In this document: positions 35,266 to 45,915 of the stretch, piece after piece | How positions within the stretch are numbered: position 1 is the stretch's first letter | Layout of the letters: each line of letters begins with the position of its first letter | DNA from: Tragulus kanchil | Taxonomy: Eukaryota > Chordata > Mammalia > Artiodactyla > Tragulidae | Direction of reading: 5' to 3' | DNA: 64,000 nt | Assembly (NCBI GenBank): GCA_022376925.1 | Contig: JAIOJX010000025.1 | Location: 186,185,801-186,249,800 of the forward strand | Notes under the pieces: model-generated | What the model saw: only the letters and a program-made list of their open reading frames with translations | What the model was told of the DNA's origin: nothing | The model's database searches: none | Made by a program: the position numbers and the translations under genes

Positions 35266-36197
35266 AGAGGTGAGACGTGCCGGCTCGTGGCATTTCACCA
35301 GACTCTGGTGGCCTGAAAAGGGGAGCCCAGCCAGCGGGGGCGAGTGATCCGTTAGGAGCTTGGGATTAACACACACAGACTGCTGTGAGTAAAGTGGATA
35401 AACAGCGAGGACCCGCTGTACGGCACAGGCAACTCCGCTCAGTGTCCTGTAACAGCTCTAGGGGGAGAGTCCGGAAACGACTGAAGATACGCATATGTGT
35501 AGCTGGTTCACCGAGCGTGTGCCTGAAACCCCGCAGCGTTACGGATCAACTAGACTTCCATAAAGTCTAAAATAACAATAATAAAGAAATCAGCTCTGAG
35601 AAGGCCTGGGCCCCTCTGACCCCGGTGGGGCCTGGTCCCGGTGCGGAAGGGCTGGGCCGCCCCGGAGAGGCTGGGGAAAGGGCGCTGGGTCCGCAGGCGA
35701 GCTGGGCAGTCCCTCCTCCCTCTCGGGTGCCCCCGTCTGCTCCGCGCCCCCGGCTGCTGCTTCCCGCCCCCACCGCCCCGGCCCGCCTTGTCACCCCGTC
35801 CTGCCCTGGCCTCTGGCCTCAGCGCTTCCCGGCTGGCGGCCACTGGCCTGTCCTCAGGCATCTCTCTGCCGGGCGGGGCGGGCGTGGGGAGGGAGTCAAC
35901 GGCCCCTCCAGAGGCCCTCAGCCGAGGACTGGGGGCAAGGGTCCGACGAGGGCTCCCTGGCCCCTCGGGAGGTGACTCCAGGATGGCAGGAGGCTCCTTG
36001 CCCGGGGGTTCCTGGCGTCCCCGCCCCTCCTGCCTCTCCTCTCCCCCGCTGCGGCTGTGTGCCCTGCGTCCCCACGTCAGCCTTTCCACCTGGATGCTCC
36101 TGGGGAGCCCCGCTTTTGGCCGTCCTTCCCCTCCCGGCTGCAGAGGGCAGAAGGGCAGGCAGGTAGGTCCTGGGGGCTTTTCCGGACGTAAGAATAG
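35266..36197. other. Single-copy DNA, AT-richer to 35600 then GC-rich
   Basis: 35330-35600 is moderately AT-rich and ends with an A-rich tract (taaaataacaataataaag), resembling the tail of a retroposon I cannot name. 35600-36197 is GC-rich with no recognised feature. Confidence 0.45.
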
Positions 36198-36345
36198 GGC
36201 ATGGCCAGGCTTCAGCCCTGGGTCAGAAAGATCCCTGGGGAAGCGCGCGGCGCCCCACGCCCGTATGCTCGCCTGGGAGGCCCGTGGACGGAGGGGCCTG
36301 GCGGGCTGCACTCACGGGGCTGTGAGAGCCGGGGGAGACTGAGAG
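36198..36345 (+). mobile_element. Bov-tA SINE fragment
   Basis: cagccctgggtcagaaagat, ctcgcctgggaggcccgtgg and gcctggcgggctgcactcac; the head is missing. Confidence 0.8.
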
Positions 36346-36889
36346 ACGCGGCCCGCGGGCCCGGGGCCGTGGAGGCTCAGGGGGGCAGGTCCGGGTCTGG
36401 AGGTCTCTGGCCGTCACGCGGAGGGCTGAGGACGGGGGGCGAGGGTGGAGAGGGTCGGGGGAGGCAGGGAGGGGCCACGGCGGCCTGCCGGGGGGCGGGG
36501 TGGAGGAGGGGCCGGAGGGCGCCGCCCGTCCAGCAGCCCGTCACCCGGGGGGCTCAGGGGCTCCCGGGATGTGGAGCAGGAGCGGCCCGCGGAGCACGGG
36601 GGCGCCTAGGGCCGCGGGCTGACTGTGGCGCCGTGTGAGGCTAGGCGGACGCCCGCCGTGGAGCCCCTGTCCGGGCTCCTAGTCTGGGCACAGTGGACGC
36701 CCGCGGACACTGTGCCTTTGGCTGATAATGACGCGTCGTGTGGGCTCGTCAGGGGAAACAGGGCAGCCCCCCGGGGAGGGCTGGAGGGGAGGGCAGAGGC
36801 GGGGAGCCGGTGTCCCAGGAGCGGGGTCTGTGGGTGTGGAGGGGACGCCGGGCGGCCTGCCCCGTGGCTCTGTAAGCCTGGCAACAGTG
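36346..36889. other. G-rich single-copy DNA
   Basis: Dense G runs at 36430-36500 and 36760-36860 could form G-quadruplexes. No exon or repeat recognised. Confidence 0.45.
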
Positions 36890-36972
36890 CAGTGTGCTCG
36901 TCCCTCTATCATGTCCGACTCTGTGCGGCCCCGTGGACGGTAGCCCACCAGCCTCCTCGGTCCGTGGAATTG
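36890..36972 (-). mobile_element. Bov-A SINE fragment, cut by duplication 6
   Basis: atcatgtccgactctgtgcg, then gtggacggtagcccaccagc and ccgtggaattgctct, match the complement of Bov-A. Duplication 6 begins inside it at 36950. Confidence 0.75.
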
Positions 36973-39215
36973 CTCTAAAACTGCTCCAAAAGTAAAATCT
37001 TAATTTTTTTTTTTTTAAAACAACCCCGTTGGTTGCCACAGAGCGGCTGCAGAAGGAGACCAGAGCCGGAAGCAGCCCAGCGCGCTGCCCAGGGCCCGGC
37101 TCTGCCCAGGAGCCCGTGGCGCCGGGCCCGTGGCGCCGGGCCCGTGGAGGAGTCCCGCCCAGCTGGGGCGGGCCGGGGTGGGCAGCGACCTGAGGCCTGG
37201 GGCGCTGAGGAAGAGGGGGAGGCCAGTGACACAGGCCCCTGGGCTCTCTGGGCCGGGGACAGGGACGTGAGGGGGTGAGGCCCAGAGACCAGCAGGGACA
37301 GAGCTGCAAGGCTTCCCAGAGGAGGGGTACTTTGGCTGAAACTTGCGGGTCAGGAAGGAGGCTCCCTGCCCTCAGGCCAGTCCAGAGAGCTGATGTGGTC
37401 CCACCCAAGGTCCAGCCGTCTGTGCCTCCTCCCCACCCCCTCCCGGCGCAGGCCGGGCCCGGGACTTGCCCCTCACCCGGGACTCTCCGCACCCCCGCCA
37501 AGCCCCTAGGCACAACCACCCACAGACCCACAGGCCACGCTGCCGCTGCCGTGCACACAGCCTTTCCGGGGCGCCCCGCTGCCCGCAGGAGAAAGCCCAG
37601 CACCCGGCCTGCCTTCCCGCCCCAAAGACCAGCCCTGCCCCCTGCACCGCCCCCCAGGACCCAGCCAGGGGCGCGGCAGCTGGACCAAGACGCAGGCTCC
37701 TCCCCAGGGAGGCCAGGAGCTGCCCCGGGCGGCAGGCTCTGCCCCGGGAGTGTTCAGGGCGCGGACCCCTCGCCTCCCTGCAGGGACCCAAGGAGGCCGC
37801 TGCGCCCCGAGCCCTGCAGAGGAGGGGGCCAGGGTCTTTACTGGGTCCTGCCTGACCTCGTGCTTCCTGCAGGGAGGGGCTTATAGCCCCGGAGCTCAGC
37901 CCACGCGTAAGGAGGACGGACCCCCAACACCCGGCTGAGGGCCTGGGCCTCGGGGACACCACTTCCCCAGCCCAGGCTGTGGCCAGGCAAGTGCAGTGCC
38001 ATCTTAGTCCTGGGCATGGCTGGGGACAGTGTGGGCAGGAGTGGTGCAGCGTGGGGTCCTGGGAGAGGGGCGTGTCCGGAGCCTCCTCGGTCCGTGGAAT
38101 TGCTCTAAAACTGCTCCAAAAGTAAAATCTTAATTTTTTTTTTTTTAAAACAACCCCGTTGGTTGCCACAGAGCGGCTGCAGAAGGAGACCAGAGCCGGA
38201 AACAGCCCAGCGCGCTGCCCAGGGCCCGGCTCTGCCCAGGAGCCCGTGGCGCCGGGCCCGTGGCGCAGGGCCCGTGGAGGAGTCCCGCCCAGCTGGGGCG
38301 GGCCGGGGTGGGCAGCGACCTGAGGCCTGGGGCGCTGAGGAAGAGGGGGAGGCCAGTGACACAGGCCCCTGGGCTCTCTGGGCCGGGGACAGGGACGTGA
38401 GGGGGTGAGGCCCAGAGACCAGCAGGGACAGAGCTGCAAGGCTTCCCAGAGGAGGGGTACTTTGGCTGAAACTTGCGGGTCAGGAAGGAGGCTCCCTGCC
38501 CTCAGGCCAGTCCAGAGAGCTGATGTGGTCCCACCCAAGGTCCAGCCGTCTGTGCCTCCTCCCCACCCCCTCCCGGCGCAGGCAGGCCGGGCCCGGGACT
38601 TGCCCCTCACCCGGGACTCTCCGCACCCCCGCCAAGCCCCTCGGCACAACCACCCACAGACCCGCCGGCCACGCTGCCACTGCCGTGCACACAGCCTTTC
38701 CGGGGCGCCCCGCTGCCCGCAGGAGAAAGCCCAGCACCCGGCCTGCCTTCCCGCCCCAAAGACCAGCCCTGCCCCCTGCACCGCCCCCCAGGACCCAGCC
38801 AGGGGCGCGGCAGCTGGACCAAGACACAGGCTCCTCCCCAGGGAGGCCAGGAGCTGCCCCGGGCGGCAAGCTCTGCCCCGGGAGCGTTCAGGCCGCAGAC
38901 CCCTCGCCTCCCTGCAGGGACCCAAGGAGGCCGCTGCGCCCCGAGCCCTGCAGAGGAGGGGGCCAGGGTCTTTACTGGGTCCTGCCTGACCTCGTGCTTC
39001 CTGCAGGGAGGGGCTTATAGCCCCGGAGCTCAGCCCACGCGTAAGGAGGACGGACCCCCAACACCCGGCTGAGGGCCTGGGCCTCGGGGACACCACTTCC
39101 CCAGCCCAGGCTGTGGCCAGGCAAGTGCAGTGCCATCTTAGTCCTGGGCATGGCTGGGGACAGTGTGGGCAGGAGTGGTGCAGCGTGGGGTCCTGGGAGA
39201 GGGGCGTGTCCGGAG
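36950..39215. repeat. Direct duplication 6 (two ~1.13-kb copies)
   Basis: Copy A 36950-38079 and copy B 38080-39215, abutting, starting agcctcctcgg. Roughly a dozen scattered substitutions and one 4-base gain in B (near 38584) give about 1% divergence, spread evenly rather than at the junction. The unit starts inside a SINE, has a 12-base T run, and is otherwise GC-rich with no recognised exon. Two serialised haplotypes or an older real duplication both fit. Confidence 0.95.
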
Positions 39216-39747
39216 AACTTGGCCTTGACCCTGGGGGGTGGAGGCCCCTCTGCCGTGGCCGCGCCCCTCTGCTAATCCGTCCCTGAGCACCTCAGCTGGC
39301 CACCAGGCCGTTCGCACGAGGCCTCCATCCTGACACCTAATTGCACTAATTGATGGGGTCACCGGTCCTGCCCAACCCGCTGCCTCATCCAGGACGGCGT
39401 CATGCCCGGGAGCCAGGCCTCCGGCCTCCCTCTCAGGGCGCTCTGGAGCCGCCCTGCCTGGAGCTCTGGCGAGGACCTGACTCCAGCGGTCCCTCCCTTC
39501 CTCTCAACCCTGATACCTGTGCTCTGTCACGTCTCTGGGACGCGTCAGGGGACATGGCTAAGAGCAAAGGCAGAGGTGGGCAGGCCCGAGTCAAGATTCC
39601 AGGAGGCACTGGGCAGGGAGGGGGCCGGGAGCCTCCGGCCTCAGGAGAACCGCCCAGCAGCTCAGACGACTCACCGGGTGGGAGACGCGAGGCCCAGAGC
39701 CCCAGCCACGGCCCGAGGGGGACTCGGCAGCCACCCGCAGCCGCAAC
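39216..39747. other. GC-rich single-copy DNA
   Basis: Mostly unique. A small AT-richer patch at 39330-39360 (cctaattgcactaattgatg) carries two homeodomain-like TAATT sites. Confidence 0.45.
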
Positions 39748-40285
39748 CATGATGGTGATGATGGTGATGGTGGTGATGATGATAGTGATGATGGTGGTGA
39801 TGGTGGTGATGATGATGGTGATGGTGATAATGATGGTGACGATGGTGATGATAACGATGGTGATGATGGTGGTGATGGTGGTGATGATGGTGATAATGAT
39901 GGTGACGATGGTGATGATAACGATGGTGATGATGGTGGTGGTGATGATGATGATGGTGATGGTGGTGATGATGATAGTGATGATGGTGGTGATGGTGGTG
40001 ATGATGACGGTGATGGTGATGATGATGGTGATGGTGATAATGATGGTGACGATGGTGATGATAACGATGGTGGTGATGACGATGATGATGGTGATGATAA
40101 CGATGGTGGTGATGGTGGTGATGGTGGTGATGATGGTGACGATGGTGATGATAACGATGGTGATGATGGTGATGATGATGGTGGTGATGGTGATGATGAT
40201 GGTGATGATGATGATGATGGTGATGATGGTGGTGATGGTGATGGTGATGATGATGGTGATGAGGATGATGAGAGAGAGTATGATG
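39748..40285. repeat. TGATGG/TGGTGA trinucleotide array
   Basis: About 540 bases built almost only from GAT, GGT and variant (AAC, GAC, AAT) triplets. Larger internal repetition is visible: gataatgatggtgacgatgg starts at 39826, 39892 and 40036, and gatgatgatagtgatgatgg at 39775 and 39967 (192 bases apart). Because triplets contain no stops, long open frames run through on both strands; these are compositional, not genes. Probably length-polymorphic. Confidence 0.95.
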
Positions 40286-40481
40286 ACCCTGTTGAGGCTA
40301 AGGGATGGGGATGGTGGTGAAGGGGATGGTGACAATGGGGAGATGAGGACAGTGATGGTGGTGATGGTGGTGCTGATGAGAGCATCATAAGAATGATGGG
40401 GATGGGGATGTGATGAGGAGGAAGTTGGTGATGATGAGAATGGTAATGAAAGGGAGGGTGGAGATGCTCTTTCTCTGCCCG
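40286..40481. other. Degenerate flank of the triplet array
   Basis: Imperfect GATG-rich sequence decaying away from the array. Confidence 0.6.
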
Positions 40482-40519
40482 TGGTAAAGGCTATGGTGCA
40501 GAGCCAGTACTAAGCAGGG

Positions 40520-40720
40520 GTGAAAAGCTGGACTCTGGACAGAGCTAGCGTATTAAGCTTCTGCCTCTGTCATGCTGTGGCCTCACGACGTTGAGCCTTT
40601 CTCTTGGTCACTCTGTGCCTCTGTTTCCCCAGCTGTATCTGGAGGACCACGGCAGTTGTCACCTCACTGGCTGGTGTAGGCTGGGGTCAATGGGTACACC
40701 GCTATGGCACGCGGCAGTCA
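40520..40720 (+). mobile_element. MIR-like fragment
   Basis: gctggactctggacagagct, then ctctgtgcctctgtttcccc, resemble the MIR order. A second copy lies at about 41665-41865 through duplication 7. Confidence 0.6.
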
Positions 40721-40740
40721 CAACTCTTGTTTATTATCTT

Positions 40741-41570
40741 AGATGCAAAAACCTCCTTCAGAGTTTAAAGATCTTGGCTACAAAGGACTCCATCAAGGAA
40801 GTAAAGAGACAACACCGAGAATGGAAGAAAATGTTTGCAGGACATTTCTATCCCAAGAGACATATATCCAGAATATGTAAGTGTCCTTGCAACTCGAGAA
40901 TAAAAAAGACGGGTAACCCAAATTAAAAAAAGCCAAATGGTTGCACACAGACATTTCTCCAGAGAAGAGATGCACCCCTAACAGACACACACGAAGACGT
41001 TCCATACCATTCGTCCTCGGGGAAATGCAAATCAAAACCAATGTGATGTCACTTCACATCCACTAGGCAGGCGACTAATAGAATCAAGAAGACAAGTAAT
41101 GTTCAGTGTCGGTGAATTGTAGAGAAATGGAACCCTCATGCACTGCTGAAAGTAAAAGGATGCAGTCTTTCTGGAAAAGACGAGCAGTGACTCAAGCACG
41201 TGAGAACTGACAGATAAGGCAGCGACCCCCCTCTGAGGTGTGCACCCAGGTGAACTGAAAACACACACTCACGCAGAAGCAGCGACAGCCATAACAGCTC
41301 AAACGCGGAAAGCACCCAAATGTGCATATATTGCTTGCGGAACAAACAAAATGGCAGCTCCAGCAACAGGACACGATTCGCCACAAGAACGAATGACGTT
41401 CTGATCCTGCCACAGCATGAATGACCTTGAAAACATTATGCTAGGTGACAGAAACCAGATACAAAAGGCCGTACATCGTATGATTCATGTAGATGACATG
41501 TCCAGAATTAGCAAACATGTGGAAACCGAAACAGATTCGTGGCTTTGGGGGCTGGGGGCGCGGTGAGCGG
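40741..41570 (+). mobile_element. L1 3' fragment (end of ORF2)
   Basis: catttctatcccaagagaca, gacatttctccagagaagag, gaaatgcaaatcaaaaccaa, ctcatgcactgctgaaagta, gaccttgaaaacattatgct and aggtgacagaaaccagatac are colinear with the C-terminal end of mammalian L1 ORF2. Frames are broken. Confidence 0.88.
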
Positions 41571-41885
41571 AGCGCTGGGTCCCTTTTGCTGCTCGGTCAC
41601 CGGGCCGTGGCCGACTCTCTGCGACCCTGGTAAAGGCTATGGTGCAGAGCCAGTACTAAGCAGGGGTGAAAAGCTGGACTCTGGACAGAGCTAGCGATTA
41701 AGCTTCTGCCTCTGTCATGCTGTGGCCTCACGACGTTGAGCCTTTCTCTTGGTCACTCTGTGCCTCTGTTTCCCCAGCTGTATCTGGAGGACCACGGCAG
41801 TTGTCACCTCACTGGCTGGTGTAGGCTGGGGTCAATGGGTACACCGCTATGGCACGCGGCAGTCACAACTCTTGTTTATTATCTT

Positions 41886-42715
41886 AGATGCAAAAACCTC
41901 CTTCAGAGTTTAAAGATCTTGGCTACAAAGGACTCCATCAAGGAAGTAAAGAGACAACACCGAGAATGGAAGAAAATGTTTGCAGGACATTTCTATCCCA
42001 AGAGACATATATCCAGAATATGTAAGTGTCCTTGCAACTCGAGAATAAAAAAGACGGGTAACCCAAATTAAAAACAGCCAAATGGTTGCACACAGACATT
42101 TCTCCAGAGAAGAGATGCACCCCTAACAGACACACACGAAGACGTTCCATACCATTCGTCCTCGGGGAAATGCAAATCAAAACCAATGTGATGTCACTTC
42201 ACATCCACTAGGCAGGCGACTAATAGAATCAAGAAGACAAGTAATGTTCAGTGTCGGTGAATTGTAGAGAAATGGAACCCTCATGCACTGCTGAAAGTAA
42301 AAGGATGCAGTCTTTCTGGAAAAGACGAGCAGTGACTCAAGCACGTGAGAACTGACAGATAAGGCAGCGACCCCCCTCTGAGGTGTGCACCCAGGTGAAC
42401 TGAAAACACACACTCACGCAGAAGCAGCGACAGCCATAACAGCTCAAACGCGGAAAGCACCCAAATGTGCATATATTGCTTGCGGAACAAACAAAATGGT
42501 AGCTCCAGCAACAGGACACGATTCGCCACAAGAACGAATGACGTTCTGATCCTGCCACAGCATGAATGACCTTGAAAACATTATGCTAGGTGACAGAAAC
42601 CAGATACAAAAGGCCGTACATCGTATGATTCATGTAGATGACATGTCCAGAATTAGCAAACATGTGGAAACCGAAACAGATTCGTGGCTTTGGGGGCTGG
42701 GGGCGCGGTGAGCGG
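41886..42715 (+). mobile_element. L1 3' fragment, copy within duplication 7
   Basis: Same element as at 40741, repeated by duplication 7. Confidence 0.88.
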
Positions 42716-42727
42716 AGCGCTGGGTCC

Positions 42728-43135
42728 CTTTTGCTGCTCGGTCACCGGGCCGTGGCCGACTCTCTGCGACCCCGTGGACGGCAGCGCGCCAGGCCCCCCT
42801 GTCCACCACCATCTCCCAGTTTGCTCAGACTCATGCCCACTGAGTCAGCGATGCCGTCCAGCCGTCTCCTCCTCTGTCGCCCTTTTTCCTCCCGCCCTCC
42901 GTCTCTCCCAGAATCAGGGTCTTTCCCAGAGGGTTGGCTCTTCCCATCAGGTGGCCACAGGACTGGAGCTTCAGCGCCAGCATCCGTCCTTCCAGTGAAT
43001 ACTCAGGCTTGATTTCCTCCAGGATGGACTGGTTGGATCTCCTTGCTGTCCCGGGGACTCTCGCGGGTCTTCTCCAGCGCCTCAGTTCAAAGGCATCCGT
43101 TTTTTGGTGCTCGGCCTCCTGTACATGGGGTTCTT
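42728..43135 (-). mobile_element. BovB LINE 3' fragment
   Basis: Complement of the BovB end: tctctgcgaccccgtggacg, tttgctcagactcatgccca, ggatggactggttggatctc, ctcagttcaaaggcatccgt. It retains the last part of the reverse transcriptase frame in degraded form. A truncated start of it (41582-41627) precedes the junction of duplication 7. Confidence 0.9.
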
Positions 43136-43233
43136 TTAGAGATAAGAAAAATGTTCTGAAATTAGATGATGACAGTTTCCTAATCTTAAATACACTAACA
43201 ACCACGTAACTATACACTTTAAAATGGGGGGGA

Positions 43234-43512
43234 TTAGGCTTCCCTGGTGGTCCAGTGGGTAGAGAGTCCGTCTTGCAGTGCAAGGGGCACCGGTTTGATC
43301 CCCGGCCCGGGAAGATCGCACATGCCACGGAGCCGCTAGACCAGTGTGCCCAATTATGAGCCGGCGCTCTGGAGCGCGTGTGACCAGAGCCAGTGCTCTG
43401 AAACGAGAGAGGCCACTGCATCGGGAGCCCCACACAAGACAAAAGAATAGAGATGGATGAAAATAAGTAAATCAAAAAACAATAAAAGAGGCCAAATTTT
43501 TTTTAAAAGAGC
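43234..43512 (+). mobile_element. CHR-type SINE (variant with 'ggccaaattt' tail)
   Basis: ggcttccctggtggtccagt, gtcttgcagtgcaaggggca, ctggagcgcgtgtgaccaga, end acaataaaagaggccaaatt. Full length. Confidence 0.93.
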
Positions 43513-44344
43513 AGAGGTAGATTATGATATGTGAATTGTATCTCAATAGAGGTGTTACTTTAGAAAAGCTTCCCCAATAAATCTTGACAGATGAAGTGGG
43601 AGAAAATTTTGTCACGTGGGAGACGAGGGGTCAGTGTGATTCTATGCTGTGACCCCTGCGGCTGGCTGGCCCTGGAGCCTCCACGCTGCCCGACGGTCCG
43701 GGCTGGACCCTCACGACGGCGCCCCTCTTGGGGCTCTGAGGCCAGGGACTGACGAGCACGGCGGGTGGGAAGGCACTGGAGGGAAGCGTCCTGTGGTGGA
43801 GACCCCGGCTCCACAGAGTGCCTCCCTCCTCCTGGGGTCTCAAGGAACACTCCCTGGGCATCAGCAAATCCTGTCCAGGAGGAGACAAGCATCCGGAAAC
43901 TGCCGTCTACCAGGTTTTTCTTCTCCACAGCCCCACCTCACCCCCTCTATCTACCTGCTAGAGGTGCCCCAGGTCCAAAGTGCGCAGTCCCCCCCCACGC
44001 CCTCCTCAAACCCGTGCGGCTGCCAGCGTCTCTGCTCCCCTCGGTGACAGGCGGAGCCTCCCTCGACGGCTGTCCGTGCGGCGCACCCTCAGAGACGCCG
44101 GGCCAAGCGGGTGGCCGAGGCTGAAGCCCAGCTCGCTCTCTGCGCCCTCTCACCCAGCCAAGCAGCCCAGAGCGCAGAGCCCGCCATCACTCTCAGGAGA
44201 GTGACCGGCAGGTCAGCCACCAGCCTGGAGGGAGGGAGCGGGGGAGGGGCTGTGAACCGCCATCGCTCACAGTCGGTGCTCACAGGCACTGTTAAATGTG
44301 ACCACTAGAGCCATTGGAAACGGACGGATGTGTGAATGTCGTAA

Positions 44345-44520
44345 CAGGCTACGTCGTGTGCAAGCTGCTCAGTCACGTCCAGCTCTTTGCGACCCATGGG
44401 ACACGCCACGGAATTCTCCGAGCAAGAATCCTGGCGCGAGTAGCCTGTCCCTTTTCCAGGGGGTCATTCCGAGTCAGAAATCAAACCGAGGTCTTCTGCA
44501 TTCCAGGCTAATTCTTTTTC
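44345..44520 (-). mobile_element. Bov-tA SINE fragment
   Basis: ctgctcagtcacgtccagct, ctctttgcgacccatgggac, gaattctccgagcaagaatc, caaaccgaggtcttctgcat. Complement of Bov-tA, diverged. Repeated at 45431-45606. Confidence 0.85.
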
Positions 44521-44523
44521 ACT

Positions 44524-44613
44524 GGTTTCTTTGGCCACTTCTATTGGTCTTTCATTTATTCATTTCCATCCATCCTTGTTCTCTGGCCCGTGTGGGCCTC
44601 CCATCGCAGTGGC
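44524..44613 (-). mobile_element. CHR-type SINE cut by the junction of duplication 8
   Basis: ttctttggccacttctattg to ccatcgcagtggc, then abrupt change to the start of copy B. The missing part is present in the equivalent element at 45610. Confidence 0.9.
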
Positions 44614-45430
44614 TATGTGAATTGTATCTCAATAGAGGTGTTACTTTAGAAAAACTTCCCCAATAAATCTTGACAGATGAAGTGGGAGAAAATTTTGTCA
44701 CGTGGGAGACGAGGGGTCAGTGTGATTCTATGCTGTGACCCCTGCGGCTGGCTGGCCCTGGAGCCTCCACGCTGCCCAACGGTCCGGGCTGGACCCTCAC
44801 GACGGCGCCCCTCTTGGGGCTCTGAGGCCAGGGACTGACGAGCACGGCGGGTGGGAAGGCACTGGAGGGAAGCGTCCTGTGGTGGAGACCCCGGCTCCAC
44901 AGAGTGCCTCCCTCCTCCTGGGGTCTCAAGGAACACTCCCTGGGCATCAGCAAATCCTGTCCAGGAGGAGACAAGCATCCGGAAACTGCCGTCTACCAGG
45001 TTTTTCTTCTCCACAGCCCCACCTCACCCCCTCTATCTACCTGCTAGAGGTGCCCCAGGTCCAAAGTGCGCAGTCCCCCCCCACGCCCTCCGCAAACCCG
45101 TGCGGCTGCCAGCGTCTCTGCTCCCCTCGGTGACAGGCGGAGCCTCCCTCGACGGCTGTCCATGCGGCGCCCCCTCAGAGACGCCGGGCCAAGCGGGTGG
45201 CCGAGGCTGAAGCCCAGCTCGCTCTCTGCGCCCTCTCACCCAGCCAAGCAGCCCAGAGCGCAGAGCCTGTCATCATTCTCAGGAGAGTGACCGGCAGGTC
45301 AGCCACCAGCCTGGAGGGAGGGAGGGGGGAGGGGCTGTGAACCCGCGATCGCTCACAGTCGGTGCTCACAGGCACTGTTAAATGTGACCACTAGAGCCAT
45401 TGGAAACGGACGGATGTGTGAATGTCGTAA

Positions 45431-45606
45431 CAGGCTACGTCGTGTGCAAGCTGCTCAGTCACGTCCAGCTCTTTGCGACCCATGGGACACGCCACGGAAT
45501 TCTCCAAGCAAGAATCCTGGCGCGAGTAGCCTGTCCCTTTTCCAGGGGGTCATTCCGAGTCAGAAATCAAACCGAGGTCTTCTGCTTTCCAGGCTAATTC
45601 TTTTTC
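45431..45606 (-). mobile_element. Bov-tA SINE fragment, copy within duplication 8
   Basis: Second copy of the element at 44345. Confidence 0.85.
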
Positions 45607-45609
45607 ACT

Positions 45610-45876
45610 GGTTTCTTTGGCCACTTCTATTGGTCTTTGATTTATTCATTTCCATCCATCCTTGTTCTCTGGCCCGTGTGGGCCTCCCATCGCAGTGGCC
45701 TCCTCTGCAGAGCATCGGCTCTGGGCGCATGCGCTCCAGAGTGGCTGCTCGGTAGTTGGACACATCCGTCCAGCTGCTCCACGGCACGCGGGGTCTTCCC
45801 AGGCCAGGGATTGAACCGGCGCCCCTTGCCCTGCAAGGCGGTGTCCTCACCCACTGGACCACCAGGGAAGCCCTGC
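45610..45876 (-). mobile_element. CHR-type SINE, complete version
   Basis: tttggccacttctattggtc, ggcgcatgcgctccagagtg, gattgaaccggcgccccttg, ctggaccaccagggaagccc. Continues from copy B of duplication 8 into unique flank, showing that copy B carries the true right-hand context. Confidence 0.93.
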
Positions 45877-45915
45877 AGGCAGATTCTTTACCAGCTGAGC
45901 CACCAGGGAAGCCCC
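45877..45915 (-). mobile_element. Bov-tA head fragment
   Basis: caggcagattctttaccagc, then tgagccaccagggaagccc: only the tRNA-like head complement, next to the CHR SINE. Confidence 0.85.

Larger units (their letters stand above)
40482..42772. repeat. Direct duplication 7 (two ~1145-bp copies)
   Basis: Copy A 40482-41627 and copy B 41628-42772, period 1145-1146. One base is missing in B near 41695, with a few single substitutions. Copy A stops inside a BovB element (tctctgcgaccc) that continues intact only after copy B. The unit contains a MIR-like piece and an L1 3' end. Confidence 0.95.
43528..45699. repeat. Direct duplication 8 (two 1086-bp copies)
   Basis: Copy A 43528-44613 and copy B 44614-45699 abut exactly, period 1086. 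There are scattered substitutions (near 43567, 43690, 44007, 44083) and a small indel cluster near 44235-44263. Copy A ends in mid-SINE at cgcagtggc; copy B continues the same SINE to completion at 45876. This is the clearest junction artefact of the set. Confidence 0.96.

Noticed and set aside
37372..39096. 574-codon open frame on the minus strand
   Set aside because: It runs through both copies of duplication 6, repeating itself, and competes with long frames on the other strand. An artefact of GC content and of the duplication.
39350..40390. 346-codon plus-strand and ~300-codon minus-strand frames rich in Met/Val, Thr/Ile or Ser/Pro
   Set aside because: They are translations of a triplet repeat that cannot contain stops; no coding signal outside the array.
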